NCBI GenBank assembly: GCA_947447175.1
Contig: CANFIM010000001.1
Span: 1 to 64,000 of the forward strand
Length of the DNA stretch: 64,000 nucleotides
DNA from: Acidimicrobiaceae bacterium
GTDB lineage: Bacteria; Actinomycetota; Acidimicrobiia; Acidimicrobiales; Ilumatobacteraceae
Reading direction: 5' to 3'
Both the position numbers and the translations under genes were made by a program. This document shows, piece after piece, positions 9,602-17,598 of this stretch (positions within the stretch are counted from its first letter, which is position 1; the number at the start of each line of letters is the position of its first letter). The notes under the pieces are model-generated. The model did not search any database. It saw only the letters and a program-made list of their open reading frames with translations, and was not told where the DNA came from.

Positions 9602-11131
9602 ATGAGCCACAGCAGTCATCCCGCATTACGGGAAGCAGCAACGCGTGTCCCACCGTTGGCTCAGTTGTTTACACAAGATGCCGGCCGGCCACATCTCTTT
9701 ACTTTTGATGCCTGCGGAATCCATGCCGACTTCTCACGGCAACTCATCGACAACGACTTCCTTATTGCCCTGCATCAGTACGTCAGCGACACGCGTATTC
9801 GTGAATTGCTTGTGGCAATGTTCGTTGGAAAGAAGATGAATGCCACCGAAGACCGTGCTGTCATGCATGTTGCATTGCGCGATTCGGCGCACACCACACC
9901 TGAAGCAAAAGTTGCTCATGTGCAAATGGAAAAGGCACTGGCGCTTGCAGAGAGCATTCGAGCAACATCACATATTGACGCAGTAGTGAACATTGGTATC
10001 GGCGGAAGCGACTTGGGCCCAGCAATGGCTACACGTGCGTTGCGTCGGTATTGCGACGGGCCAATAGTGCGTTATGTGTCGAATATTGATGCGGCAGATC
10101 TCGACAGCGCGCTCGAAGGATTGAATCCGGAGCGCACCATGTTCGTGGTGTCTTCGAAAACGTTTACAACATTGGAAACAATGCACAACGCTGAACGTGC
10201 CCGTGAATGGGTGAAGACAGCATTGCCCGATTGGTCAACGAGATTTGTTGCAGCAACTGCCAATCCATCTGCGGCGCATGCATGGGGAATTGCAGATGAA
10301 CATTGTCTGGAATTTTTTGAATGGGTGGGCGGACGGTTCTCGGTGTCTTCCGTTATCGGTTTCCCGTTGATGTGCGCAATCGGTCGTGATCACTTCATGC
10401 AGTTCCTTGCGGGCATGGAACACATGGACCATCACGTGGTCACCTCTGACATCCCAACAAATCTTGCCGTCATGCACGCATTGGTGTGGTTCGTCAATGC
10501 GGTGTGCCATCAAATGCCCACAGTGGCGGTTATTCCCTACAGCAGTGACCTCGGGCGGCTACCCGCGTACTTGCAACAACTGGTAATGGAAAGCAACGGC
10601 AAGTCGGTTGATATTGATGGCGAACCACTAGCAACTCCGTCGAGTCCGGTGGTGTGGGGCGAGCCTGGCACTAATGGGCAACATGCATTTTTCCAGATGT
10701 TGCACCAAGGCACACAGGTGGTGCCCGTGGAATTCATTGGCACTGTTGAACCCCTCGGAACCGATAGAGATGCTCACAATTTGTTGATGGCCAACATGAT
10801 TGCGCAATCAGAGGCGCTTGCAGTAGGTAGCGCAAATACGGACGCGCATAAAGAGTTCTCCGGCAATCGACCAAGTTCTGTATTGATGTTGGAACGGTTG
10901 GACCCGCAACACTTGGGCGCGCTGATTTCTCTCTACGAACACTCCACGGCAATTCAGGGTTGGCTTATTGGCGTAAATAGCTTTGATCAATTTGGTGTTG
11001 AATTGGGCAAACATATGGCCACTATTGCTGCGCAATCCATAAAAAATGGCCACGCTGACGCTTCGCAAACCATGACACACCCCTTAATGGAGTGGTATTT
11101 GCAGGCGCAAAAAAACGTTCACTCTCGCTGA
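9602..11131 (+). CDS. pgi: Glucose-6-phosphate isomerase
   Basis: 509 aa. Interconverts glucose-6-phosphate and fructose-6-phosphate in glycolysis; its product also leads to mannose-6-phosphate for the glycan genes of this window. Recognised by NIGIGGSDLGPAMATRAL (phosphate binding), VVSSKTFTTLETM, WVGGRFSVSSVIGFP and QQLVMESNGKSVD. FEGTQVVPVEFIG-type sequence and KEFSGNRPSS with the terminal active-site Lys region complete the fold. It is slightly shorter than the 549-aa E. coli enzyme. The longer frame from 9554 is rejected because it reads through the promoter. Confidence 0.95.
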   Translation: MSHSSHPALREAATRVPPLAQLFTQDAGRPHLFTFDACGIHADFSRQLIDNDFLIALHQYVSDTRIRELLVAMFVGKKMNATEDRAVMHVALRDSAHTTPEAKVAHVQMEKALALAESIRATSHIDAVVNIGIGGSDLGPAMATRALRRYCDGPIVRYVSNIDAADLDSALEGLNPERTMFVVSSKTFTTLETMHNAERAREWVKTALPDWSTRFVAATANPSAAHAWGIADEHCLEFFEWVGGRFSVSSVIGFPLMCAIGRDHFMQFLAGMEHMDHHVVTSDIPTNLAVMHALVWFVNAVCHQMPTVAVIPYSSDLGRLPAYLQQLVMESNGKSVDIDGEPLATPSSPVVWGEPGTNGQHAFFQMLHQGTQVVPVEFIGTVEPLGTDRDAHNLLMANMIAQSEALAVGSANTDAHKEFSGNRPSSVLMLERLDPQHLGALISLYEHSTAIQGWLIGVNSFDQFGVELGKHMATIAAQSIKNGHADASQTMTHPLMEWYLQAQKNVHSR

Positions 11132-11154
11132 ATGTAAACGACACTTTGTTGCCC

Positions 11155-11160
11155 TATCCT
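11155..11160 (+). promoter_or_regulatory. Leaderless -10 hexamer of pafB
   Basis: TATCCT, 7 nt before the ATG at 11168. Confidence 0.5.
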
Positions 11161-11167
11161 GCGTGGA

Positions 11168-12124
11168 ATGGCGGGACCTCGTAAACAAACAAACTCAGCT
11201 GAGCGCATGATGAATCTGGTTGCGTTGCTCACTGAGTCTCCAATGCCACTCACTTTCGAAGACATTTGTAATCGCATGAGTGGTCAGTACCCCGAGAAGG
11301 CAGAAGCTCGTCGCACTGCGTTTGAGCGTGAGAAGCGCACACTGCGCAAGTTGGGTGTTCCCATCAACATGCAAGTACTTGCCGGTAACGACGCAGGCAA
11401 GACCGCGTATTCCATTGATCGTTCCGAATACAAACTTCTTGATTTTGATCTCACCAAAGACGAAATGTCGGCATTGCAGCAAGCAGCAGCAGTGGTGCAG
11501 ATTGGCACCACGTGGGGCAAGCGTGCCGTTCAGTGGCTTGGCGGAGAAGTAAACACTGGTGGTTCTCCTGCCGCCGCTCATGTTGATGCACAAGTTGCGG
11601 TGCTGCCAGTTTTGTGGGCCGCTATTTCAACGTTTGCGAGTGCCACTTTTGAATATCACGGACGTTCTCGTTCGGTGAATCCATACGGTCTTATCGCGCG
11701 CAACGGATTCTGGTATCTCATTGCATTCGATCCTTCACGCAATGCCCAAATTACGTATCGCGTCGACCGCATTGTGGGCGACGTTGTAGTGGGCGAGGAG
11801 AACACGTTCGAACGCCCCGCAGATTTTGATTTGGAAACTGCCTACAACCGTGACCCCAAAGAGTTCGCGGGTGCAGAAGGCGAAGTTGCCATTGTGCGCC
11901 TCGACCCTCGTGTTGCTCCCAGTGTCATTCGTGAGCTCGGCGATGCCAGCATTGTGCAAACACACGATGGCGGATTTATTGATGTGTCGGTGCCGTGTGG
12001 AAATCGCTCTGCGTTTCGTTCATGGTTGTACGCCATGGTTGACCGTGCTGTGGTTGTTTCCCCAGAAAATGTTCGTCAAGAAATCATCACTGATTTACAA
12101 CGTTTGGCCGGAGGTGCACAATGA
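11168..12124 (+). CDS. pafB: WYL-domain transcriptional regulator PafB
   Basis: 318 aa. An N-terminal winged helix (SAERMMNLVALLTESPMPLTFEDICNRM...AFEREKRTLRKLGVP) is followed by a WYL domain (YHGRSRSVNPYGLIARNGFWYLIAFD...YRVDRIVGDVVV). With PafC it forms the heterodimer that activates the LexA-independent DNA-damage response in mycobacteria. It overlaps pafC by ATGA. In many Actinobacteria the pair sits beside the Pup-proteasome genes, which are not in this window. Confidence 0.88.
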   Translation: MAGPRKQTNSAERMMNLVALLTESPMPLTFEDICNRMSGQYPEKAEARRTAFEREKRTLRKLGVPINMQVLAGNDAGKTAYSIDRSEYKLLDFDLTKDEMSALQQAAAVVQIGTTWGKRAVQWLGGEVNTGGSPAAAHVDAQVAVLPVLWAAISTFASATFEYHGRSRSVNPYGLIARNGFWYLIAFDPSRNAQITYRVDRIVGDVVVGEENTFERPADFDLETAYNRDPKEFAGAEGEVAIVRLDPRVAPSVIRELGDASIVQTHDGGFIDVSVPCGNRSAFRSWLYAMVDRAVVVSPENVRQEIITDLQRLAGGAQ

Positions 12125-13074
12125 GCGGAAAGCGCGGACCCCGTAGCGCAGAAGATCGCGTCCGCGGTCTTCTCATCATGTTGCCGTGGCTCATGCGTCG
12201 TAAGACCGTGTCCATTGCAGAAATGGCCCAACAGTTCAACATGAACGAAGATGATCTCATTGAAGACATTGAAATGGCCTCGGTGTGTGGAATTCCTCCG
12301 TACACACCGTTTGAACTCACCGATATGTATATCGATGAAGGCTTCATCCATGTGGGCGTGAATAAGCAGTTTGATCGCAGTTTGCGTTTGTCACCATCAG
12401 AAGCTTTTGGTCTTGAACTGCTGGCAGCAGCAGCACAAGAACTTCCCAATTTCGAACGCCGCCGTGAGTTGAAGAGCGCAGTGAGGAAGTTACGCAGAGT
12501 ATTGCGCGGCGGATTAGTTGAAGTCGATGTTGAATCGTCACCGTTCGTTTCAATTCTCACCGATGCCTGCCGTACCGGTGAGCGCATTGCTGTGAAGTAT
12601 TGGACACCTGCTCGTAATGAGGTGTCGCAACGTATCCTTACTTCGCGCACCGTGTTCTCTGACCGTGGTCATTGGTATGTATCGGCTGACGACAGTCAGT
12701 CAGGTGAACGTCGCACCTTCCGCATCGATCGCATCCGTGAAGCTGTGCCCACCGGTGATTTCGTTGAGGTAATCGCTGAGAACGCCACAGTGCCGAACTG
12801 GTTTGCTGATGCTGCCGACAAGATTGTGGTAATTGCAGATGTTGCCCCCGCTGCTACCTGGGTAGTGGAAACATATCCGTGCACCGTTCTTGAAGAACGT
12901 GCTGACGGTGGATTCCGTATTCAGATAGTGGCAAACAGCGCTCACTGGCTGGGACGTTTATTGCTACGTGCTGAAGGAAATATTTCTGTGGTGTCGCCCG
13001 AATCAATGGTGCAGCTGCAGCAGCAGGCTGCGGCAGAAGTTTTGGCGCTTTACGCGAATAGTTCTGGCAACTGA
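12121..13074 (+). CDS. pafC: WYL-domain transcriptional regulator PafC
   Basis: 317 aa, translationally coupled to pafB (ATGA). The N-terminus RVRGLLIMLPWLMRRKTVSIAEMAQQFNMNEDDLIEDI is the PafC-type helix-turn-helix. The WYL core is IAVKYWTPARNEVSQRILTSRTVFSDRGHWYVSADD followed by RRTFRIDRIREAVPTGD. It probably acts only together with PafB. Its last 25 bp overlap the convergent exonuclease gene. Confidence 0.88.
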   Translation: MSGKRGPRSAEDRVRGLLIMLPWLMRRKTVSIAEMAQQFNMNEDDLIEDIEMASVCGIPPYTPFELTDMYIDEGFIHVGVNKQFDRSLRLSPSEAFGLELLAAAAQELPNFERRRELKSAVRKLRRVLRGGLVEVDVESSPFVSILTDACRTGERIAVKYWTPARNEVSQRILTSRTVFSDRGHWYVSADDSQSGERRTFRIDRIREAVPTGDFVEVIAENATVPNWFADAADKIVVIADVAPAATWVVETYPCTVLEERADGGFRIQIVANSAHWLGRLLLRAEGNISVVSPESMVQLQQQAAAEVLALYANSSGN

Positions 13075-13646
13075 TCTTGCTGGCTGACACCCATGTCATG
13101 CATGAGGTGAATCAATAACTGAGCGGTGGCAGTGGCGTCGGATTTGGCCTCATGAGCCCTGTCTCTTTCAATGCCATAGTGCTCGCATAGAGCATCGAGT
13201 GAATGCTTCCGTTCCTTCTCGGCATCTGTCTTTCGAGAAAGAGCCAAGGTGTCGATGTATGTCTCGACTTGTCTCTCTAGCCCCACCCTTTTTGATTCGG
13301 CATGTATAAAGCCAATATCAAACTTTGCGTTATGAGCTGTGAACAAATTGCCGTCGCTTATTTCCCATAACTTCTGGAGCGCCTCGCGAAGGGGCATGCC
13401 CTGGGCTACTTGCTCTTCGGAGATGCCGTGAATGTGCTCTGCACCATGTGTGTAGTCGGCCGGACTTTCAGGCTTCACCACGGTGTCAAACGTTTGCACT
13501 ATTTCTCCTTCGCCGTTCACCACGATGGCAGCTAGTTGCAAAATGCGATCTGTTTCAGGATTCACGCCCGTGGTCTCGCAATCGACGACAGCGAACGAGA
13601 CATTTCGCAGTGACTTGTCTGATGGAGTGTTGAGCGATGAGGTCAT
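13050..13646 (-). CDS. DnaQ-family 3'-5' exonuclease (DEDDh)
   Basis: 198 aa from the ATG at 13646. Exo I is VVDCETTGVNP (Asp, Glu), exo II TAHNAKFDIGFI (Asp) and exo III HEAKSDATATAQLL (His, Asp), so all DEDDh residues are present. HGAEHIHGISEEQV is typical of DNA polymerase III epsilon-like proteins. It could proofread or trim single strands in repair. No DnaE-binding C-terminal extension is visible, so a stand-alone role is as likely as a polymerase subunit. Confidence 0.85.
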   Translation of the reverse strand: MTSSLNTPSDKSLRNVSFAVVDCETTGVNPETDRILQLAAIVVNGEGEIVQTFDTVVKPESPADYTHGAEHIHGISEEQVAQGMPLREALQKLWEISDGNLFTAHNAKFDIGFIHAESKRVGLERQVETYIDTLALSRKTDAEKERKHSLDALCEHYGIERDRAHEAKSDATATAQLLIHLMHDMGVSQQDQLPELFA

Positions 13647-13653
13647 GGTTGAA

Positions 13654-13659
13654 ACATTA
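13654..13659 (-). promoter_or_regulatory. Leaderless -10 hexamer of the DnaQ-like gene
   Basis: Minus-strand TAATGT, 7 nt before the ATG at 13646. It decides against the longer frame starting at 13676. Confidence 0.45.
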
Positions 13660-13696
13660 AGTGGGGGGTGGTGCAAGTCTGTGTCACTGTTCAGAT

Positions 13697-14092
13697 TCAG
13701 GCAGTGGGAGGAGTCATCACATCGATGATTGTTTGCTTGTCAAAGTAATCACGCCACAACGTGAGTTTTCCGTTCGCAATCTCGAATACGCCAGCAACGG
13801 GAAGGGTTGTCCAGCGACCGTGAATTTCTACGCGATCATCTCGTTCGTTCAGTACGGTTCCATGCGAGAGGTCTCCCGATGATGTTTGGCGCAGAATTTG
13901 CCAATCAATGCCGGTGCACATGCCGAAGAATCCGTTGAGGGTGGCACGTAATGCATCGGGGCCAAAAGCCTTGCCCATCGGCACATTGTCGTATTCGAAA
14001 TCATCGGTCACCATTGCCGCGGCTGCATCAAGGTCGCGAGCAACCAGTGCGGCGAGAAATGTACGAACTAGTTCATCGGGTGTGTTGGCCAT
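13697..14092 (-). CDS. Limonene-1,2-epoxide hydrolase-like (NTF2-fold) protein
   Basis: 131 aa. The NTF2-like fold begins with ELVRTFLAALVARDLDAAAAMVTDDFEYDNVP, and the end IANGKLTLWRDYFDKQTIID carries the Arg and Asp of the epoxide-hydrolase triad. The first triad Asp probably lies in RDDRVEIHGRW. Substrates in the family are small epoxides, but many members are uncharacterised. CAGAAT lies 6 nt upstream of the ATG. It stands alone between the exonuclease and PIN-PhoH genes. Confidence 0.75.
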   Translation of the reverse strand: MANTPDELVRTFLAALVARDLDAAAAMVTDDFEYDNVPMGKAFGPDALRATLNGFFGMCTGIDWQILRQTSSGDLSHGTVLNERDDRVEIHGRWTTLPVAGVFEIANGKLTLWRDYFDKQTIIDVMTPPTA

Positions 14093-14113
14093 AGGCCAAT
14101 TCTGACACGCCGA

Positions 14114-15538
14114 CTAGAGAAGTTCTGCGGCGAGGCTTGCTACCTCGCTGCGCTCGCACGATGCAAGCGTCACATGGCCGAAACAAGATTGATCGGCAAA
14201 GGCGTGAATAAGAACTGCAAGCGCGTTATTGGATTCGCCCATGTACGGGGCATCAATCTGGCTTGTATCGCCGGTGAAAATCACTTTTGTTCCTTCACCA
14301 ATTCGGGTGAGGATTGTCTTCAAGGTGGTGGGCTCAAGGTTCTGCGCTTCGTCAACCACCACGAATTGGCGATGAAGTGAACGTCCGCGAAGGAATGTGA
14401 CGGACTCGAGAGACAGTTGGCCACGCGCTGTGAGGTCATCAATCATGCGACGAGCATCATGGCTTGACCTTTGATCAGTAAGGGCAACGATTGCATCGTG
14501 AATTGCTGACATCCACGGGTCAAGCTTCTCATCGAGACCACCAGGCAGGAATCCGACATCGGCACGACCAACAGGAACAAGAGGTCGATACACGGCAAGA
14601 CGTTCGTAGTTGCGTGATTCCACCACTTGCTCCAAACCTGCAGCAATGGCCATCACTGTTTTGCCAGTACCGGCACGGCCGTCGAGCGCAACAACACTGA
14701 CATCAGGATCAAGGAGAAGTTCCAGAGCAAAACGCTGCTCTTTCGAACGAGCTCGCAGCCCCCATGCTTCTGGAGATGAAGCGGGAAGGAGATCTGTCAT
14801 CTCTCCCATGCATCGCACGAGTGCAGATTGAGACCCAGATTTCACGACGGCAAATTCATTCACGGTGAGCTTCTGAGATTCAGCGAATGACTCGGTCAGC
14901 ACTTCGCCGTTCTCGTACAACGTGTTCACCACAGTGGTGGGCACGTCAAGAGTGAACCAGCCCATTGGGCGGGTATTGGCTGCGCGACCAACGGGCTGAT
15001 GCTCGGCCGCCACCAAACCAAGGTGGGCAGCTTTGATGCGTAGGCCGGCGTCGTTCGAAATGATCTGCGTTGGCGCTATCAGTGATTGACCCAGCGCCGC
15101 CCCAATAATGCGATTGTCGGGAATCTCAGGATTCAGGCCGTTTTTCAGCAATCTTTCGCGTTGGATGCCATTGACTTCAATGTGCAATGTGGCGCCATCG
15201 GGGTCGGGGCCAAGAGGAACTGGTGTGTGAATGTTGCCGCCAGCACGTCGACGGAGGTCTTCAATTGTTCGTAGTGCAGTTCGTGCAGAACGACCCACAT
15301 CATCCGGACGACTCTTCAAACCGTCTAACTCTTCAACCACTGTGAGTGGAATCACCACATCGCAACCAGGGAAGGAGTGAAGACAACCAGGATCAGCAAT
15401 CAGAACTGATGTATCAAGAACGATGCGAGTGCGCACCCCAACGGGGTATTCCGTAGTACTCAACACATCGTCGTGTGACAACTCTGTGTCGGTACCGAAG
15501 TGCTCCGCAACACGTTCGATGACGACATCATTTCTCAT
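14114..15538 (-). CDS. PIN domain-PhoH ATPase (PhoH2 type)
   Basis: 474 aa, two fused domains. The PIN ribonuclease domain (about residues 36-170) has Asp42 in LDTSV, Glu69/70, Asp141 and Asp163 as metal ligands. The PhoH ATPase has Walker A GRAGTGKT at 287-294 and Walker B VVVDEAQN at 393-400, then FTGDTSQIDAP. Such proteins couple ATP-driven RNA unwinding to cleavage. No cognate antitoxin gene precedes it here. The start lacks both a Shine-Dalgarno and a -10 hexamer, so a later start near residue 35 is possible. Confidence 0.88.
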   Translation of the reverse strand: MRNDVVIERVAEHFGTDTELSHDDVLSTTEYPVGVRTRIVLDTSVLIADPGCLHSFPGCDVVIPLTVVEELDGLKSRPDDVGRSARTALRTIEDLRRRAGGNIHTPVPLGPDPDGATLHIEVNGIQRERLLKNGLNPEIPDNRIIGAALGQSLIAPTQIISNDAGLRIKAAHLGLVAAEHQPVGRAANTRPMGWFTLDVPTTVVNTLYENGEVLTESFAESQKLTVNEFAVVKSGSQSALVRCMGEMTDLLPASSPEAWGLRARSKEQRFALELLLDPDVSVVALDGRAGTGKTVMAIAAGLEQVVESRNYERLAVYRPLVPVGRADVGFLPGGLDEKLDPWMSAIHDAIVALTDQRSSHDARRMIDDLTARGQLSLESVTFLRGRSLHRQFVVVDEAQNLEPTTLKTILTRIGEGTKVIFTGDTSQIDAPYMGESNNALAVLIHAFADQSCFGHVTLASCERSEVASLAAELL

Positions 15539-16059
15539 CGCGACGATGAAGTGGTGGATACTTTTCAGAATTTTTTTGTTCGCACAAGGTGTTCATCTGC
15601 CTGAAATGTGGCATTTCTGAGAAATTTTTTAAAAATATTTTCGGAGGTGAATTTGACAATTGTCACGCACGATTCGCAGTCAATGTTGACGGAAGTTTTT
15701 TGCACTGGCGAGAGAAGAATTCTTGATAACAGCACACGTCATGATCGGGCGATGCTGTTTTTTACACGAAACACTCGCGGCTTCAATTCCACAAAATCCT
15801 TGTGGTGTATGGGTTTTACGGCATTCAAGCTGCCATGAAAATGAGAAGACGAAACATACGCCCTGGAGGCACTGTTCTTGTTGCTACTTCGATGCGGCCG
15901 AGAAAACGTGAGTGAAATCAACCGTGATCACCGTTGCGAACCGATTTCTTACAACGCGAAAAAAGCGGGATAGTTGCAAATGCAAGTATCAAATGCTTGC
16001 AATTACTTGAAATTGCGGTTCTGATTAATACACCACTCCGTTTCCGAGGAGGAACAACA
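15539..16059. other. 521-bp AT-rich leader region without a recognised gene
   Basis: The largest non-coding stretch of the window, between the divergent PIN-PhoH and HU genes. It is visibly AT-richer than its surroundings, with T and A runs at about 15567-15575 and 15625-15640. An inverted repeat TGCAAG (15981-15986) / CTTGCA (15996-16001) lies 60 bp before HU. A 26-codon frame, 15835-15915, encodes a basic peptide but has no ribosome-binding site or -10 hexamer and is not called. A long HU leader or a small RNA would fit. Confidence 0.5.
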
Positions 16060-16344
16060 ATGACAAAAGCAGAGCTCATCGAAGAGGTAGCGAAGCAAGC
16101 AGAGTGCACCAAGGCAGATGCCGAACGTACACTCACCGCTTTCTTCGACCTAGTGGTGGCTTCTACCAAGAAGGGCGAAAAAGTGGCATGGCCGGGCTTC
16201 GGCTCGTTCAGCACCACTGCTCGCAAGGCACGTACCGGTCGTAACCCACAAACGGGTGCGGCAGTAACGGTTCCGGCCTCTACTGCGATGAAGTTCACAG
16301 CGAGCTCAACATTAAAAGCTCAGCTGAATCCAAACCGTAAGTAA
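16060..16344 (+). CDS. HU-family DNA-binding protein (core only)
   Basis: 94 aa, the length of a tail-less HU. The N-terminus MTKAELIEEVAKQAECTKADAERTL, then KVAWPGFGSFSTTARKARTGRNPQTG with the DNA-intercalating NPQTG arm, identify a nucleoid protein that bends DNA as a dimer. A strong Shine-Dalgarno GAGGAGG (16046-16052) sits 7 nt before the ATG, unlike most genes here, and fixes the start. Mycobacterial and many other actinobacterial HUs carry a Lys/Ala-rich tail; here the tail is absent and a separate gene of that composition follows 28 bp downstream. Confidence 0.92.
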   Translation: MTKAELIEEVAKQAECTKADAERTLTAFFDLVVASTKKGEKVAWPGFGSFSTTARKARTGRNPQTGAAVTVPASTAMKFTASSTLKAQLNPNRK

Positions 16345-16357
16345 CCACTTACCCAAC

Positions 16358-16364
16358 GAGAGGA
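16358..16364 (+). promoter_or_regulatory. Ribosome-binding site of the histone-H1-like gene
   Basis: GAGAGGA, 8 nt before the GTG at 16373. It shows that the Lys-rich frame has its own translation start and is not a frameshifted HU tail. Confidence 0.6.
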
Positions 16365-16372
16365 CCACTCAA

Positions 16373-16708
16373 GTGGCAGCAAAGAAGAAAGCAGCAGCTA
16401 AGAAAGCTCCTGCACGCAAGAAGAAGGCAGCAGCTAAGAAGGCTCCTGCACGTAAGAAGAAAGCAGCAGCCAAGAAGGCTCCTGCAAAGAAGAAGGCAGC
16501 CAAGAAGAAGGCAGCAGCAAAGAAGGCTCCAGCACGTAAGAAGGCTGCAGCAAAGAAGGCTCCTGCTAAGCGCAAGGCTGCTAAGAAGGCCGCTCCTGCA
16601 AAGAAGAAGGCCGCAAAGAAGAAAGCAGCTGCCAAGAAGGCACCTGCAAAGCGTAAGGCAGCAGCTAAAAAAGCTCCTGCACGTCGCAAGAAGGCAGCAA
16701 AGAAGTAG
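16373..16708 (+). CDS. Histone H1-like Lys/Ala/Pro repeat protein
   Basis: 111 aa built almost only from Lys, Ala, Pro and Arg, as repeats of AAAKKAPA(R/K)KK. This is the composition of the C-terminal tails of mycobacterial HupB and of bacterial H1-like proteins, which bind DNA by charge. It follows HU by 28 bp in a different frame (+1), from a GTG start with its own GAGAGGA. A terminator follows, so the two genes form one unit. The repeats are also a nucleotide repeat, so length may vary between strains. An independent chromatin compaction role is inferred. Confidence 0.8.
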   Translation: MAAKKKAAAKKAPARKKKAAAKKAPARKKKAAAKKAPAKKKAAKKKAAAKKAPARKKAAAKKAPAKRKAAKKAAPAKKKAAKKKAAAKKAPAKRKAAAKKAPARRKKAAKK

Positions 16709-16761
16709 AAATACTTCTTTCTCTTTCAAAAACAGAACCAACCGGTTCGGAGTGTTGGAAT

Positions 16762-16789
16762 GGGGGGCGAAAGCCCCTCATTTCTTTTT
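16762..16789 (+). terminator. Rho-independent terminator after the HU/H1-like unit
   Basis: GGGGC (16764-16768), GAAA loop, GCCCC (16773-16777), extendable by two pairs, followed by ATTTCTTTTT. Confidence 0.85.
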
Positions 16790-16809
16790 GTATGGGTAAC
16801 ACTGTGTGT

Positions 16810-17598
16810 ATGGCAGATACCACTGATCCGGTTCTTGTAGATCTCGCTGGCGAAGTAGCTGCGATTGATTCAATGCTGTCGTCGCTAGCAGCAGAGCAAT
16901 GGCGAGTTGATACTCCGGCGCCAGGATGGAATGTGGCAGACCAAGTCATTCACCTTGGGTTATTTGATCGACGTGCGCAATGGTCAATGACTGACCCCGA
17001 ACGATTCACTACCGACATGCAGGAATTGATGACACGCGGAGGCGTTGACGGCGTGCACAACAGTAAACGTGGTCGTACTCCGGAAGAATTGCTGGCATGG
17101 TGGCGACAGGGCGCATCCGATTTAGCAACAGCGTCAAGCGCGCTTGACTTGTCTGCGCGTTGCGTGTGGTACGGGCCACCAATGTCTGCACGTTCAATGT
17201 TGACCGCACGTCTCATGGAGACGTGGGCTCATGGCTATGACATTGCTGATGCTGTGGGCGTAACACCAGTGCCTACTCATCGCTTGCGACATATTGCACA
17301 TATTGGCGTGCGTGCACGCGGATTCGCATTTGCCGCGAACAAGCGTGAGATGCCAGAAGGTGATGTGCGTGTGGAACTAGTTGCGCCCGATGGCGATGTG
17401 TGGACATGGGGCGATGCTGAGGGCTCAAACCTTGTGCAGGGCAATGCGCTCAATTTTTGCTTAGCCGTTACGCAACGTCGACATCTTGACGATTGCAATC
17501 TTCATGTTGAGGGAGCACTGGCAACTCAATGGATGTCAATTGCCCAAGCTTTTGCTGGCGCACCTGGGGTGGGGCGCGAAAAAGGTCAGTTCGCTTAG
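16810..17598 (+). CDS. TIGR03084-like DinB/maleylpyruvate isomerase-fold metal-binding protein
   Basis: 262 aa from the ATG at 16810; the ATG at 16792 is too close to the terminator T-run. The N-terminal DinB-type four-helix bundle is seen in EVAAIDSMLSSLAAEQWRVDTPAPGWNVADQVIHLGLFDRRAQW, with His metal ligands in VIHL and in METWAHGYDIADA. The family is actinobacterial and related to mycothiol-dependent enzymes, but its reaction is unknown. It ends on a TTAG shared with the stop of the convergent PIG-L gene. Confidence 0.75.
   Translation: MADTTDPVLVDLAGEVAAIDSMLSSLAAEQWRVDTPAPGWNVADQVIHLGLFDRRAQWSMTDPERFTTDMQELMTRGGVDGVHNSKRGRTPEELLAWWRQGASDLATASSALDLSARCVWYGPPMSARSMLTARLMETWAHGYDIADAVGVTPVPTHRLRHIAHIGVRARGFAFAANKREMPEGDVRVELVAPDGDVWTWGDAEGSNLVQGNALNFCLAVTQRRHLDDCNLHVEGALATQWMSIAQAFAGAPGVGREKGQFA

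Noticed and set aside
14114..15538. PIN-PhoH as part of a toxin-antitoxin pair
   Set aside because: No small antitoxin gene precedes it; the upstream region is the HU leader on the other strand.
15835..15915. A 26-codon basic peptide frame upstream of HU
   Set aside because: No Shine-Dalgarno or -10 hexamer at a useful distance, and no recognisable motif.
16369..16741. Long minus-strand Cys/Leu- or Ala/Phe-rich frames opposite the H1-like gene
   Set aside because: Complements of the AAG/GCA repeat; composition artefacts with no start signal.
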